This document shows positions 1 through 7,961 of a DNA stretch of 64,000 nt, piece by piece. A program made the position numbers and the translations under genes. Each line of letters starts with the position of its first letter. Position 1 is the stretch's first letter. Below the pieces are notes generated by a model that did no database searches, was not told the origin of the DNA, and saw nothing but the letters and a program-made list of their open reading frames with translations. The DNA is from Clostridia bacterium (GTDB lineage: Bacteria; Bacillota; Clostridia; Christensenellales; Borkfalkiaceae): positions 16,951-80,950 of the forward strand of contig JAFVQM010000036.1 in NCBI GenBank assembly GCA_017504795.1. Reading direction: 5' to 3'.

Positions 1-1895
1 CGCTCGAAATTGCAAAAAAATCTTCAATATCACTTTCTTGCGCTTGCGGAGAATATAAAGGGTACAAATTCAATATTATAGACGTGCCCGGTTACTACGA
101 TTTCGAAAGCGAACTTGCCCAAGCGCTTGCCGTTGCCGATTCGGCTATAATAGTAGCGTCGGGTAGCGGTACGCTTACCGTTGGTACTGAAAGGGCGATT
201 GATTATTGTGTTAAACGTAAAATCCCAGCAATGTTATTTATCAACGGGCTAGATAAAGAAAATTCCGACTTTATAAAGACGGTTAACGCCATCAAACTCA
301 AATACGGGCACAAAATAGCCCCCCTTATTCTTCCAAATATCGTTGACGGTAAGATGAAAGGGTTTGTTAAAGTTGCTTACGGCGTTCTTCGTGACTGGGA
401 AAGAAACGAATATCCTATTCCAGATTATCTTAAAGAAGCGTATTTAGAAGCAAGGCTCACCGTGTGCGAGGCTGCCGCTGAAAACGACGAAGAACTTTTA
501 GAAAAGTTCTTTGAAAACGGCACTCTTTCGGCAGAAGAGATTGAAGCAGGTTGCAAAAAGGGAATTAACTCTTGTTCAACCATAACCGTTCTCGGTGGTA
601 GTGCGTATAAAAACCACGGCGTATTCAACCTTATGGATAAAATTATATCCACACTTCCTAGCCCCAAAGACGCGGGCATTCAGCGCGCCGTTGTAGACGG
701 GGAGAAAACCCCCGTTCATCCTAACGAGAACGACCAAACCGTTGTTAGAATTTTCAAAACGGTAGTCGACCCGTACGTTGGTAGACTTAACTACGTTAAA
801 GTTATATCTGGTAAACTCAAAGTAGGTCAAATCCTTAAAGTTTCGGGTTGGGGCGAAGAAAAAATTAGCGGTATCTACACCGTTATAGGTAAAAGGCAAG
901 AAAGCGTTCAAGAATTATCGGCAGGCGATATAGGTGCGCTTTCTAAACTCGACAACGCTAGAACGGGCGATACCTTATTTGAAAAAGTAGACACTCGCTT
1001 TAAGGCGTTTGAAATTCCGCCTGCAACTTATAAACGCGCCGTTTACGCAGTTAAAAAGGGCGAAGAAGACAAGATTTTTGCAGGTCTTAACAAACTTAAA
1101 GACGAAGACATTTCTTTCTCGGTAGAAAAGAACGCCGAAACGGGCGAAATGTTGCTTGCGGGCGTTGGCGCAACCCAACTTGAAACGGTTAAGAAAAAAC
1201 TCAAAGTTAAATTTGGCGTTGACTGTGAACTTAGAAAGCCCAAAATTGCCTATAAAGAAACGATTAAAGGCGTAGCCGAAGCCGAAGGTAAACACAAAAA
1301 GCAATCGGGTGGCGCAGGTCAGTACGGCCACGTTAAAATTAGGTTTGAAAGCGGTGCGAGTGACGGTGTTTACGAGTTTGTAGACGCGGTCGTTGGCGGT
1401 GCAGTTCCCAAAAACTTTATCCCTGCGGTTGACAAAGGTCTTAAAGAAGCAATTAAAGAAGGCGTTTTAGCAGGATATCCGTTACTCGACCTTAAAGCAA
1501 CGCTTTTCGACGGTTCTTCTCACCCCGTTGACAGTAAGGAAGTTGCCTTCGTATCCGCGGCAAAAATAGCCTATCAAGAAGGCGTTAAAAACGCTAAACC
1601 CGTTATTTTAGAGCCCGTTATGAAGGTCGTAGTTACCGCACCTGACACTTATCTTGGCGATATTATGGGCGATATGAACAAGCGCCGTGGCAGAATAGTA
1701 TCTACCGATCAAGACGGTGAACTTAGCGTAATCACCTGCGAAGTTCCCGAAAGCGAAATTTTAGATTACACTGCGGAACTTAGAAGTTTCACACAAGGTC
1801 GCGGAAGATTTACCGCGGAATTTGAAAGGTACGAAGAAGTTCCTTTTGAAGAACAAGCAAAAATAATCTCAGAAGCAAAAAAAGACAAGGAGTAA
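1..1895 (+). CDS. Elongation factor G-like GTPase, 5' truncated by window edge
   Basis: The frame is open from base 3, so the start lies outside the window; the GTG at 84 sits inside the G3 motif and is not a start. The domain order is that of EF-G: end of the G domain, beta-barrel domain II, domain III, domain IV with GGAGQYGHV (about nt 1309-1335), and the C-terminal domain V ending RGRFTAEFERYEEVP. It is probably one of the EF-G paralogues (EF-G2/EF-G-like) rather than the housekeeping factor. Two G-domain motifs are altered: the G3 motif reads DVPGYYDF (nt 81-104) where EF-G has DTPGHVDF, so the catalytic histidine is tyrosine, and the G4 motif NKxD reads NGLD (nt 243-254). GTP hydrolysis may therefore be weak or absent. 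The pfkB-type gene follows 5 bases later and is probably co-transcribed. Confidence 0.88.
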   Translation, partial: LEIAKKSSISLSCACGEYKGYKFNIIDVPGYYDFESELAQALAVADSAIIVASGSGTLTVGTERAIDYCVKRKIPAMLFINGLDKENSDFIKTVNAIKLKYGHKIAPLILPNIVDGKMKGFVKVAYGVLRDWERNEYPIPDYLKEAYLEARLTVCEAAAENDEELLEKFFENGTLSAEEIEAGCKKGINSCSTITVLGGSAYKNHGVFNLMDKIISTLPSPKDAGIQRAVVDGEKTPVHPNENDQTVVRIFKTVVDPYVGRLNYVKVISGKLKVGQILKVSGWGEEKISGIYTVIGKRQESVQELSAGDIGALSKLDNARTGDTLFEKVDTRFKAFEIPPATYKRAVYAVKKGEEDKIFAGLNKLKDEDISFSVEKNAETGEMLLAGVGATQLETVKKKLKVKFGVDCELRKPKIAYKETIKGVAEAEGKHKKQSGGAGQYGHVKIRFESGASDGVYEFVDAVVGGAVPKNFIPAVDKGLKEAIKEGVLAGYPLLDLKATLFDGSSHPVDSKEVAFVSAAKIAYQEGVKNAKPVILEPVMKVVVTAPDTYLGDIMGDMNKRRGRIVSTDQDGELSVITCEVPESEILDYTAELRSFTQGRGRFTAEFERYEEVPFEEQAKIISEAKKDKE

Positions 1896-1900
1896 TATAA

Positions 1901-2824
1901 ATGATACTCAGCGTTTGCCCTAATCCTAGCATTGACTGCACTATGGAACTTGAAAAGTTTTACGTAGGGCAACTTAACAGGGTAAGCAATAAAATAGTAA
2001 CGTATTCCGGCAAGGCGCTAAACACGGCAATAGGTGTAAGGCGCCTTGGTGGCGATAGTTTTGCCACGGGGTTTATGTACGAAAACGAAGGCAGTTTGTT
2101 CGTTGCCACCTTAGATAACGAAGGTGTTAAAAATTCTTTCGTGTGGAGTAAGGGTAGCGTTAGAACCAACTATAAAATAGTTGACAACCGTTCGATGCTA
2201 ACTGAAATTAACGATAAGGGCGAAAAGGTTTCACTTGAAAACCAACAAAAACTCTTGGGGCTTGTTGGCACTCTTTCTAAGTCGGCGTCCGTCGTGTGTA
2301 TGAGTGGTTCACTCCCTGACGGGGTGGCGGACGACTATTATCAAAAACTAATATCCGCCTGCAAAAAAGGCGTTAAAGTTATACTCGATACTGCTGGCGA
2401 AAAACTCATAAAAGCAATATCGTCTGGCGTTTATATGGTAAAGCCAAACCTATCTGAACTCGAAGCGGTTACGGGCGAAAAATTAAAAACTCGCGCGGAT
2501 ATGATAAAGGCGTGTAACTCCCTTATTGACTTGGGCGCGGAAAACGTTTTACTGTCGCTAGGTCGCGAAGGCGCTATTTTATACGACGGAACGAGCGGAT
2601 ATTTTTGTAAAAGTGCTAACGTTGCGGTTAACTCTACCGTTGGCGCTGGGGACAGTATGGTGGCGGCAGCATCGCTTATGATTGAACACGGTGCATCAAA
2701 GCAGGAGATTTTAAGAAACGCGGTTGCCGCGGGTACGGCGTCAATTACCACGCCGGGAACGAATTTGTTCTATCGCGATAAATTTGAAGAAATTTACGGT
2801 AAAATTTTTGTAGAAAAGGCATAA
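1901..2824 (+). CDS. 1-phosphofructokinase-type hexose kinase (PfkB family)
   Basis: At 307 aa it has the usual length of FruK/LacC-type kinases, which use ATP to phosphorylate a sugar phosphate such as fructose 1-phosphate or tagatose 6-phosphate. The start SVCPNPSIDCT matches the family N-terminus. The substrate loop reads YSGKALNTAIGVRRLGG, with SGKALNTA where GGKGINVA is usual. The C-terminal signature TVGAGDSMVA carries the catalytic aspartate, and MSGSLPDGV is the middle motif. There is no fructose PTS gene beside it, so the substrate cannot be fixed. The ATG at 1901 is preceded by AAGGAG. An HD-domain gene follows after 7 bases. Confidence 0.85.
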   Translation: MILSVCPNPSIDCTMELEKFYVGQLNRVSNKIVTYSGKALNTAIGVRRLGGDSFATGFMYENEGSLFVATLDNEGVKNSFVWSKGSVRTNYKIVDNRSMLTEINDKGEKVSLENQQKLLGLVGTLSKSASVVCMSGSLPDGVADDYYQKLISACKKGVKVILDTAGEKLIKAISSGVYMVKPNLSELEAVTGEKLKTRADMIKACNSLIDLGAENVLLSLGREGAILYDGTSGYFCKSANVAVNSTVGAGDSMVAAASLMIEHGASKQEILRNAVAAGTASITTPGTNLFYRDKFEEIYGKIFVEKA

Positions 2825-2831
2825 TATAAGT

Positions 2832-3494
2832 ATGGTAACGTTAAAGGACGTCAAGGCGGACGAAGAAGTAAAGGTACTAATAAAAACGGGCGAAAAGCAA
2901 ATTGACGCTTTGGCATACACCGAACATTCGGTTCGCCACGCCACTATCGTATCTAACTGGACGGGTATGATATTAAAAGAAACGGGCGCTAGCAAAAAAC
3001 TTATAAATCTTGGCGAGATAGCGGGGTATCTTCACGATATAGGGAATTCTCTTTCTCGTTACGACCACGCGGGTAGTGGTGCGCTACTAGCGTACGGTAT
3101 ACTAAAAAGGTTGGGTATGAGTTTAAGCGATTCCGCCGAAATTATGATGGCAATAGGCAATCACGACGAGAAGAACGGTATCCCTGTTAGCATACTTACG
3201 TCCGCACTTATTATCGCCGATAAAAGTGACGTTCATAAATCAAGGGTAAAACACAAACTGTTAAACGACGCAACTAATATCCACGACAGAGTTAATTTAG
3301 CGGTAAACCGCTCGTTTGTAAAGGTGGATAAAGAAAATAAGCAAATTGACACCGTTATCGAAACCGACGATAAAATTTGCTCGGTTGCCGACTACTTTGA
3401 AATTTATCATACCCGTATGCTTATGTGCACGAAAGCCGCTGAACTTATGGGCTATAAATACGGGCTAATAATAAACAACGTTAAATTATTATAA
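2832..3494 (+). CDS. HD-domain phosphohydrolase
   Basis: This 220 aa protein has the HD metal-binding pattern: a first histidine in HSVRHA (about residues 33-38), the HD pair in YLHDIGN (about 66-72), a further histidine in GNHDEKNG, and a distal aspartate in IIADKSD. Such proteins are metal-dependent phosphohydrolases acting on nucleotides or small phosphoesters; the substrate is not evident. The C-terminal third has no motif I know. It follows the PfkB kinase closely and is followed by a hairpin terminator, so it probably ends this transcript. Confidence 0.8.
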   Translation: MVTLKDVKADEEVKVLIKTGEKQIDALAYTEHSVRHATIVSNWTGMILKETGASKKLINLGEIAGYLHDIGNSLSRYDHAGSGALLAYGILKRLGMSLSDSAEIMMAIGNHDEKNGIPVSILTSALIIADKSDVHKSRVKHKLLNDATNIHDRVNLAVNRSFVKVDKENKQIDTVIETDDKICSVADYFEIYHTRMLMCTKAAELMGYKYGLIINNVKLL

Positions 3495-3499
3495 TAATT

Positions 3500-3527
3500 T
3501 CGCGCATACTCTATGTATGCGCGGTTT
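3500..3527 (+). terminator. Hairpin terminator overlapping the next gene's start
   Basis: Perfect 9-bp arms CGCGCATAC (3501-3509) and GTATGCGCG (3515-3523) enclose a 5-base loop and are followed by GTTTTATTTT. It lies just after the HD-domain gene. The apparent ATG of the next gene (3517) is inside the right arm. Confidence 0.7.
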
Positions 3528-4290
3528 TATTTTGAAAATTAAAAACTACAACAAATTCAAATCAAGTAAAAAAGCGGTTACGTTTGCAGGTGGGCTAGTG
3601 TTTTTCTTTTTACTAGGGCTAGTTCCAACGCTTTATTTGTTTTCGCTAACGCTATCGCTATTTGGAAAGGAATTATCTCATTTAGGCGGTTTTTTTATAA
3701 CGGAAAAGTTTTCAGTTATTAGAGAATTCGTGTTTTTAGCAACCGAAAATATCGGTGCGGGCGGTAGCGTTATCGCAGGGTTTATTGCCGTTTATTCGGC
3801 GGGGAGTTTATTCGTTCATCTACGTTACACTGGCGAAGTTATTTATAACCAAAAAAGCACTAGCACTATACTTGTTAGAATTCTATCGATAATTGCATCT
3901 ATAACGGTGAGTTTAGCGGTTTCTTTTTTGATTGCGGTTTACGGCGTTTTGTCGCCGTTTTTTCTATCCGTATTAGGTTTTTTAGGTAAAATTATCAATT
4001 TTTTTATAGCGATGTTTATAACTTTTATTGCGGTAATTATAATAAACTTAACCGCTTGCCCGCAAAAAATTAAGATAAAAGAAGTTATAAAGGGCAGTTT
4101 ATTTACTTGCGTATTTAGCGTTATTTTTACCGCGGTGTTTCTAATTTATCTAAAATACTTTTCGTCTTACGATAAAATTTACGGCAAAATTGCGGTAATT
4201 CCTATATTTTTTGCTTGGCTATTTATTATAATGCGGTGTTTAGTTAGCGGAATAACTATAAACGCCTACGAAAGATTGACGAAAAAGTAA
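3517..4290 (+). CDS. YihY/BrkB-like integral membrane protein
   Basis: At 257 aa it is strongly hydrophobic, with about six predicted membrane helices and the family layout: an N-terminal basic patch (KNYNKFKSSKKAVTFAGG), a first helix FFFLLGLVPTLYLFSLTLSLF, a central loop GSVIAGFIAVYSAGSLFVHLRY, then paired helices. The family is widespread and its role is poorly defined; older ribonuclease BN annotations are not supported. The ATG at 3517 lies in the right arm of a terminator hairpin and has no ribosome site. A TTG at 3532 is an alternative start, and expression may depend on read-through. Confidence 0.7.
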   Translation: MRGFILKIKNYNKFKSSKKAVTFAGGLVFFFLLGLVPTLYLFSLTLSLFGKELSHLGGFFITEKFSVIREFVFLATENIGAGGSVIAGFIAVYSAGSLFVHLRYTGEVIYNQKSTSTILVRILSIIASITVSLAVSFLIAVYGVLSPFFLSVLGFLGKIINFFIAMFITFIAVIIINLTACPQKIKIKEVIKGSLFTCVFSVIFTAVFLIYLKYFSSYDKIYGKIAVIPIFFAWLFIIMRCLVSGITINAYERLTKK

Positions 4291-4333
4291 ATTTGTAGTA
4301 AAATTTAGTAAAATAACTAAATGGAGAAAGTTT

Positions 4334-4603
4334 ATGAAGTGTATTTTAACCGTAGTTGGTAAAGATAAGCCGGGCATTATTTCAAAAGTTAGTGGGCTTC
4401 TTGCCGACAAAAATGTAAATATCGAAGATATTTCACAAACCATTATGCAAAACACGTTTACTATGATTATGCTAGTTAACTTGGCAAATGCTTGCGTGTC
4501 AATGCACGAATTATCCGCTAAAATGACCGAACTTGGAAGTGAAATCGGCGTAAATATCCACCTTCAACACGAAGGCGTGTTCGACGCTATGCACAAGGTG
4601 TAA
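4334..4603 (+). CDS. ACT domain protein, UPF0237 family
   Basis: The 89 aa form a single ACT domain. The glycine-rich entry [32 protein letters not shown] is typical of the ligand-sensing fold found in GcvR and amino-acid enzymes. A ribosome site GGAGAAAG sits before the ATG. The DUF711 gene starts one base after its stop codon. This pairing of UPF0237 with the UPF0210/DUF711 family is common in Bacillota and suggests a shared, still unknown function. Confidence 0.87.
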   Translation: MKCILTVVGKDKPGIISKVSGLLADKNVNIEDISQTIMQNTFTMIMLVNLANACVSMHELSAKMTELGSEIGVNIHLQHEGVFDAMHKV

Positions 4604-4604
4604 A

Positions 4605-5954
4605 ATGATTAAAACTACTGAAATTTTAGAAACTATAAACATGGTCGAAAAGGAGCATTTCGATATCCGCACTATAACAATGGGATTATCGCTTTTCGGC
4701 TGTATAAAAGATACGGCTAAATCTACCGCAAACGCCGTTTACGACCTTATTTGTAAGCGTGGCGAAAACATAGTTAAAGTGGCAAGCGATTTGTCGCTTG
4801 AATACGGCGTTCCTATCGTAAACAAGCGCGTATCCGTTACCCCTGCTAGTTTTTTAACTGCAAATTTTATAGGCGAAGAATTAACTATTGCCATGGCGCT
4901 TGATAAAGCGGCAAAGGAAATCGGCGTTGACTTTATAGGTGGTTATTCGGCGCTAGTACATAAATCGATGACCGAGGCGGAAAGAAGTTTTATTTATAGT
5001 ATCCCCGAAGTTTTATCTAAAACGGATAGGCTTTGCTCGTCTGTAAACGTTGGTTCTACAAGAGCAGGTATCAATATGGACGCGGTTAAACTTCTAGGCG
5101 AAATTATCAAAAAAACCGCCGATAGGACGGTTGATGGGTTTGGTGCAGCCAAATTCGTAGCCTTTTGCAACGCGGTTGAAGACAACCCGTTTATGGCGGG
5201 CGCTTTCCACGGCGTTGGCGAGGGCGACTGCGTTATTAACGTTGGCGTATCGGGGCCGGGTGTCGTTCAACACGCAATAAAGGCTATACCTGACGCGTCT
5301 ATCACCGACCTTGCCGAAATGATTAAAAGAACGGCTTTCAAAATCACGAGAGTAGGCAATTTAGTTCTTAGCGAGGCAAGTAAGCGCCTAAACGCCGAAA
5401 GGGGTATAGTTGACTTATCACTTGCGCCCACGCCCGTCGTAGGCGATAGCGTAGCCCATATTTTAGAAGAAATGGGGCTTGAAGAAGTTGGTTGCCACGG
5501 AACTACCGCTTGTTTGGCACTTCTTAACGACGCGGTTAAAAAAGGCGGTGTAATGGCTTGTTCTAACGTTGGCGGACTTTCGGGTGCGTTTATTCCCGTT
5601 AGCGAAGATATAGGTATGATAAACTCGGCAAAAAGCGGAACGCTTACGCTATCTAAACTCGAAGCAATGACCGCAGTTTGCTCGGTTGGAATCGATATGG
5701 TTGCAGTTCCTGGCGATACGCCCGCATCAACTATCTCCGCACTTATTGCAGACGAAATGGCAATAGGTATGGTAAACAACAAAACAACCGCAGTTAGAAT
5801 TATCCCCGTACCTAATAAATCAGTTGGCGAATACGTTGAATTCGGTGGGCTATTAGGTAGCGCACCTATTATGCCCGTTATGAATAAATCGGCTGAAAAG
5901 TTTATAAATAGGGGTGGGCGTATACCTGCGCCTATACACGGCAATAAAAACTAA
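4605..5954 (+). CDS. DUF711/UPF0210 PFL-fold family protein
   Basis: At 449 aa it is the usual length of the UPF0210 family. Recognisable segments are [12 protein letters not shown] near the N-terminus, [14 protein letters not shown] in the middle, and [22 protein letters not shown] and [19 protein letters not shown] towards the C-terminus. The family is related in fold to pyruvate-formate-lyase/glycyl-radical enzymes, but no reaction is established. It is translationally close to the ACT protein upstream, which may be its regulatory partner. Confidence 0.87.
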   Translation: MIKTTEILETINMVEKEHFDIRTITMGLSLFGCIKDTAKSTANAVYDLICKRGENIVKVASDLSLEYGVPIVNKRVSVTPASFLTANFIGEELTIAMALDKAAKEIGVDFIGGYSALVHKSMTEAERSFIYSIPEVLSKTDRLCSSVNVGSTRAGINMDAVKLLGEIIKKTADRTVDGFGAAKFVAFCNAVEDNPFMAGAFHGVGEGDCVINVGVSGPGVVQHAIKAIPDASITDLAEMIKRTAFKITRVGNLVLSEASKRLNAERGIVDLSLAPTPVVGDSVAHILEEMGLEEVGCHGTTACLALLNDAVKKGGVMACSNVGGLSGAFIPVSEDIGMINSAKSGTLTLSKLEAMTAVCSVGIDMVAVPGDTPASTISALIADEMAIGMVNNKTTAVRIIPVPNKSVGEYVEFGGLLGSAPIMPVMNKSAEKFINRGGRIPAPIHGNKN

Positions 5955-5961
5955 TTTAATC

Positions 5962-6073
5962 CGTTATTTACGGCATTATGCGTCGTTTCTACTTAGTCGA
6001 TAGACTTCGTTGACCAAAAAGGTCTAACTCAGCCTATCGCCAAAGTGAGCCTAGCCTAATACCGCAACTAACG
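5962..6073. repeat. Long imperfect inverted-repeat element
   Basis: Two arms of about 53 bases (5962-6015 and 6021-6073) pair around the loop AAAAA, with roughly three quarters of positions complementary. The outer ends are CGTTATTTACGGCATT and AATACCGCAACTAACG; the inner ends are GACC and GGTC. It shares GCGTCGTT, the GACC-5-GGTC centre and GTCTAACTC-like sequence with the element at 54451-54570. It could be a short non-autonomous mobile element or a structured RNA; no coding potential is seen. Confidence 0.55.
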
Positions 6074-6107
6074 TCTTAAATACAAGTTGAAATAAACAAT
6101 AAAAATA

Positions 6108-6137
6108 TAAAAAGTGGCGGATATCCGCCACTTTTTT
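6108..6137. terminator. Bidirectional terminator
   Basis: The perfect palindrome AAAGTGGCGGAT/ATCCGCCACTTT (6111-6134) is flanked by A-rich and T-rich tracts. It separates the convergent DUF711 gene and the small membrane-protein genes. Confidence 0.85.
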
Positions 6138-6148
6138 AGTGTTAAAAA

Positions 6149-6613
6149 TCATATAAAAATATCTATAATTGCATCGAAGTAAAGGTTAAGTGAATACAAA
6201 ACGATTAACGCGCCGATTATCGTTATCACTAGCGCAATGTAAGTTTTTTTAACAATTTTATTTTTTGGGTTAATAAAAACTTTTATTACTTTTATTGTAA
6301 GAAACAATTCTATTATAAATATCACAAGACCTATTAGGTGGGGTATTAAAACCGCAACGATATCTATTTTTTCAATATCGAAAGGCTCGTAACCGTTTAC
6401 CATTTCAAAAGGGAAACTAAATAAGCAAATAAACGCAACAACGTAGCCTATTATCGATAAAAGCAATAGTAATATTGATTTTATTACAAGTTTAGAAGCC
6501 TGTTTTTCTAAGACTTCTTCGTTGTTTATATCGTTATTGCTTGAAGATGTTATATCGCTTTGATTTTCACTATTAGTATCTCCATTTAGGTTATCAATTT
6601 CATTTGGTTTCAT
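6149..6613 (-). CDS. Small four-helix membrane protein, unknown function (third of three)
   Basis: The 154 aa begin with a polar, Asn/Ser/Glu-rich tail of about 40 residues and no signal peptide. Four hydrophobic segments follow: SILLLLLSIIGYVVAFICLF, VLIPHLIGLVIFIIELFLTI, and a further hairpin around TYIALVITIIGALIVLYSL. A good ribosome site (AAGGAG) precedes the ATG. It resembles the two genes upstream in layout but not clearly in sequence. No family was recognised. Confidence 0.65.
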   Translation of the reverse strand: MKPNEIDNLNGDTNSENQSDITSSSNNDINNEEVLEKQASKLVIKSILLLLLSIIGYVVAFICLFSFPFEMVNGYEPFDIEKIDIVAVLIPHLIGLVIFIIELFLTIKVIKVFINPKNKIVKKTYIALVITIIGALIVLYSLNLYFDAIIDIFI

Positions 6614-6629
6614 AAAAACTCCTTATGCG

Positions 6630-7040
6630 TTATAAAATTAACTCACGTAAAACAGATAAGCATATATAAATAACGGCCATAAAGTAATAAGCCAAAAATA
6701 TCGAGGCAATTACGCTAATAATAAAAGAAATGCGAAGTTTTGCAGATTTTTCTTCTATCTTAAAATAGTGATAATAATACGATATGATAAAGCATAGCGA
6801 AATAACGGCTATAACAAGTTGAACGGCCAAAATAATATACACTGTATTAAATATCTTCGGGTCAAGCGCAAATATACCTAAAAACCCTAAAATACCTGCA
6901 ATAGCCGTAAAAAAAATCGCAATACAAATTAAAACTAGCGATATAATTGAATAGACAAGAAAACGTTTATCGCTAAACGGCTTAGGTTGTTTTTTATTTG
7001 CGGTAATAGAGTTTTCATTAACGATTTTAGGCTCATCCAT
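6630..7040 (-). CDS. Small four-helix membrane protein, unknown function (second of three)
   Basis: This 136 aa protein has a basic polar N-terminus (about 26 residues, KKQPKPFSDKR before the first helix) and four membrane segments. Helices 1 and 2 are joined by GFLGIFALDPKIFNTVYI, which corresponds to AFLSIFAWKDLFSIWYI in the upstream protein, so the two look like diverged tandem copies. A ribosome site AAAGGGGA precedes the ATG. Function unknown. Confidence 0.65.
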   Translation of the reverse strand: MDEPKIVNENSITANKKQPKPFSDKRFLVYSIISLVLICIAIFFTAIAGILGFLGIFALDPKIFNTVYIILAVQLVIAVISLCFIISYYYHYFKIEEKSAKLRISFIISVIASIFLAYYFMAVIYICLSVLRELIL

Positions 7041-7089
7041 ATAAGTCCCCTTTTGATAGGTTTGTTTATCTTCGCAATTTTCGATACTT

Positions 7090-7476
7090 CTATAATAATA
7101 TTAAAATAAACTTACCTATTACTGAAATAAAATAAGATAATGAAAGTAATGAAGTTATTATAGTTATAATAAAAGTAGTTATGCGCTTGTTATTTTTGGT
7201 TTGCCTTACGCAACTATGAAAACCTATAATACTAAATACTAAACTTATTATGCTAAACACAGCCGATAATATATACCATATAGAGAACAAATCTTTCCAG
7301 GCAAATATTGAAAGAAATGCCATTATTAAACAAATGACGTAAGAAATAAACGATAACACGACGCATATAATTGAAAGTGTAGCGTAGGTTAAAGTTCTAT
7401 CCTTTTTAGGTTTAATCGTTTTGCTTGATATAACTTCATTTTCGCCTTTAACGATTAAATTGTCTTTTTCTTGCAT
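7090..7476 (-). CDS. Small four-helix membrane protein, unknown function (first of three)
   Basis: At 128 aa it has a polar Lys-rich N-terminus of about 27 residues and then four membrane segments. The layout and the loop between helices 1 and 2 match those of the next gene downstream. It is the promoter-proximal gene of the minus-strand trio and has AAGGAG seven bases before the ATG. Function unknown. Confidence 0.65.
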   Translation of the reverse strand: MQEKDNLIVKGENEVISSKTIKPKKDRTLTYATLSIICVVLSFISYVICLIMAFLSIFAWKDLFSIWYILSAVFSIISLVFSIIGFHSCVRQTKNNKRITTFIITIITSLLSLSYFISVIGKFILILL

Positions 7477-7493
7477 AACGTCTCCTTAGTTAA

Positions 7494-7523
7494 ATTATAT
7501 AGTATAGATTAAAGTATTGTCAA
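7494..7523 (-). promoter_or_regulatory. Sigma-A type promoter for the membrane-protein trio
   Basis: On the minus strand TTGACA (complement of 7518-7523) and TATAAT (complement of 7494-7499) are 18 bases apart, a little upstream of the 7476 start codon. Confidence 0.65.
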
Positions 7524-7525
7524 TA

Positions 7526-7555
7526 GTCATTATTTTAGCCTGCCTATCATACCTT
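7526..7555 (+). promoter_or_regulatory. Possible sigma-E promoter of spoIIID
   Basis: GTCATTATT (from 7526) and CATACCTT (7548-7555) are about 13 bases apart and resemble the sigma-E elements GTCATATT and CATACAnT. This fits the known mother-cell sigma-E control of spoIIID, but the match is by eye. Confidence 0.4.
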
Positions 7556-7575
7556 AGTGTTAGGGGGACAAAAGG

Positions 7576-7839
7576 GTGTATAAAAAAACTCAAAATAGGG
7601 TTATTTTAGAGGCGGAATACATTATAAAACACGGTGCAACCGTTAGAAAAACGGCAAGCGTTTTCGGGGTGGGAAAGTCAACCGTTCATAAAGATATGAC
7701 CACTCGCCTTGAAGGAATTTCAAACTACCTATACGAAAAGGTTAAAAAGGTTTTAGAAACTAACCTACAAGAGCGCCACTTACGGGGCGGTATAGCAACC
7801 AAACTAAAATATCAAACTATTAAAAACCAAAAAGCGTGA
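7576..7839 (+). CDS. spoIIID: Sporulation transcription factor SpoIIID
   Basis: At 87 aa it is the usual size. The N-terminal helix-turn-helix GATVRKTASVFGVGKSTVHKDMTTRL (residues about 19-44) and the basic C-terminal helix (NLQERHLRGGIATKLKYQ) are characteristic. SpoIIID is a DNA-binding regulator of the mother-cell programme in endospore formers. It starts at GTG 7576, behind AGGGGG, and is a single-gene transcript followed by a weak hairpin. Its presence is strong evidence for an endospore-forming lineage. Confidence 0.93.
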   Translation: MYKKTQNRVILEAEYIIKHGATVRKTASVFGVGKSTVHKDMTTRLEGISNYLYEKVKKVLETNLQERHLRGGIATKLKYQTIKNQKA

Positions 7840-7856
7840 AATAGCGCTTTTTTATT
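7832..7856 (+). terminator. Weak terminator after spoIIID
   Basis: A short stem AAGCG/CGCTT with a loop that overlaps the spoIIID stop is followed by TTTTTTATTTT. Confidence 0.5.
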
Positions 7857-7901
7857 TTGCAAAAAATTTTTATATATTTTTAATATATATAGAAAAAATC
7901 G

Positions 7902-7947
7902 TTGACAAGCAAATAAAGATAAGGTATACTTGTATACAAATATACAA
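7902..7947 (+). promoter_or_regulatory. Promoter and likely operator of the citrate operon
   Basis: TTGACA (7902-7907) and TATACT (7925-7930) are 17 bases apart. Overlapping the -10 and the start point are three 8-base tandem units GTATACTT, GTATACAA, ATATACAA (7924-7947), containing the perfect palindrome TTGTATACAA (7930-7939). This resembles the TnGTnnnACnA-type sites of FCD-class GntR regulators; such a gene, now interrupted, is second in the operon. Confidence 0.7.
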
Positions 7948-7961
7948 ATAGGAGATGCAAT

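Noticed and set aside
5267-5944. Long minus-strand open frame (225 codons) opposite the DUF711 gene
   Set aside because: It is a low-complexity Ser/Thr/Ile-rich product without homology signs, and the plus-strand gene is certain.
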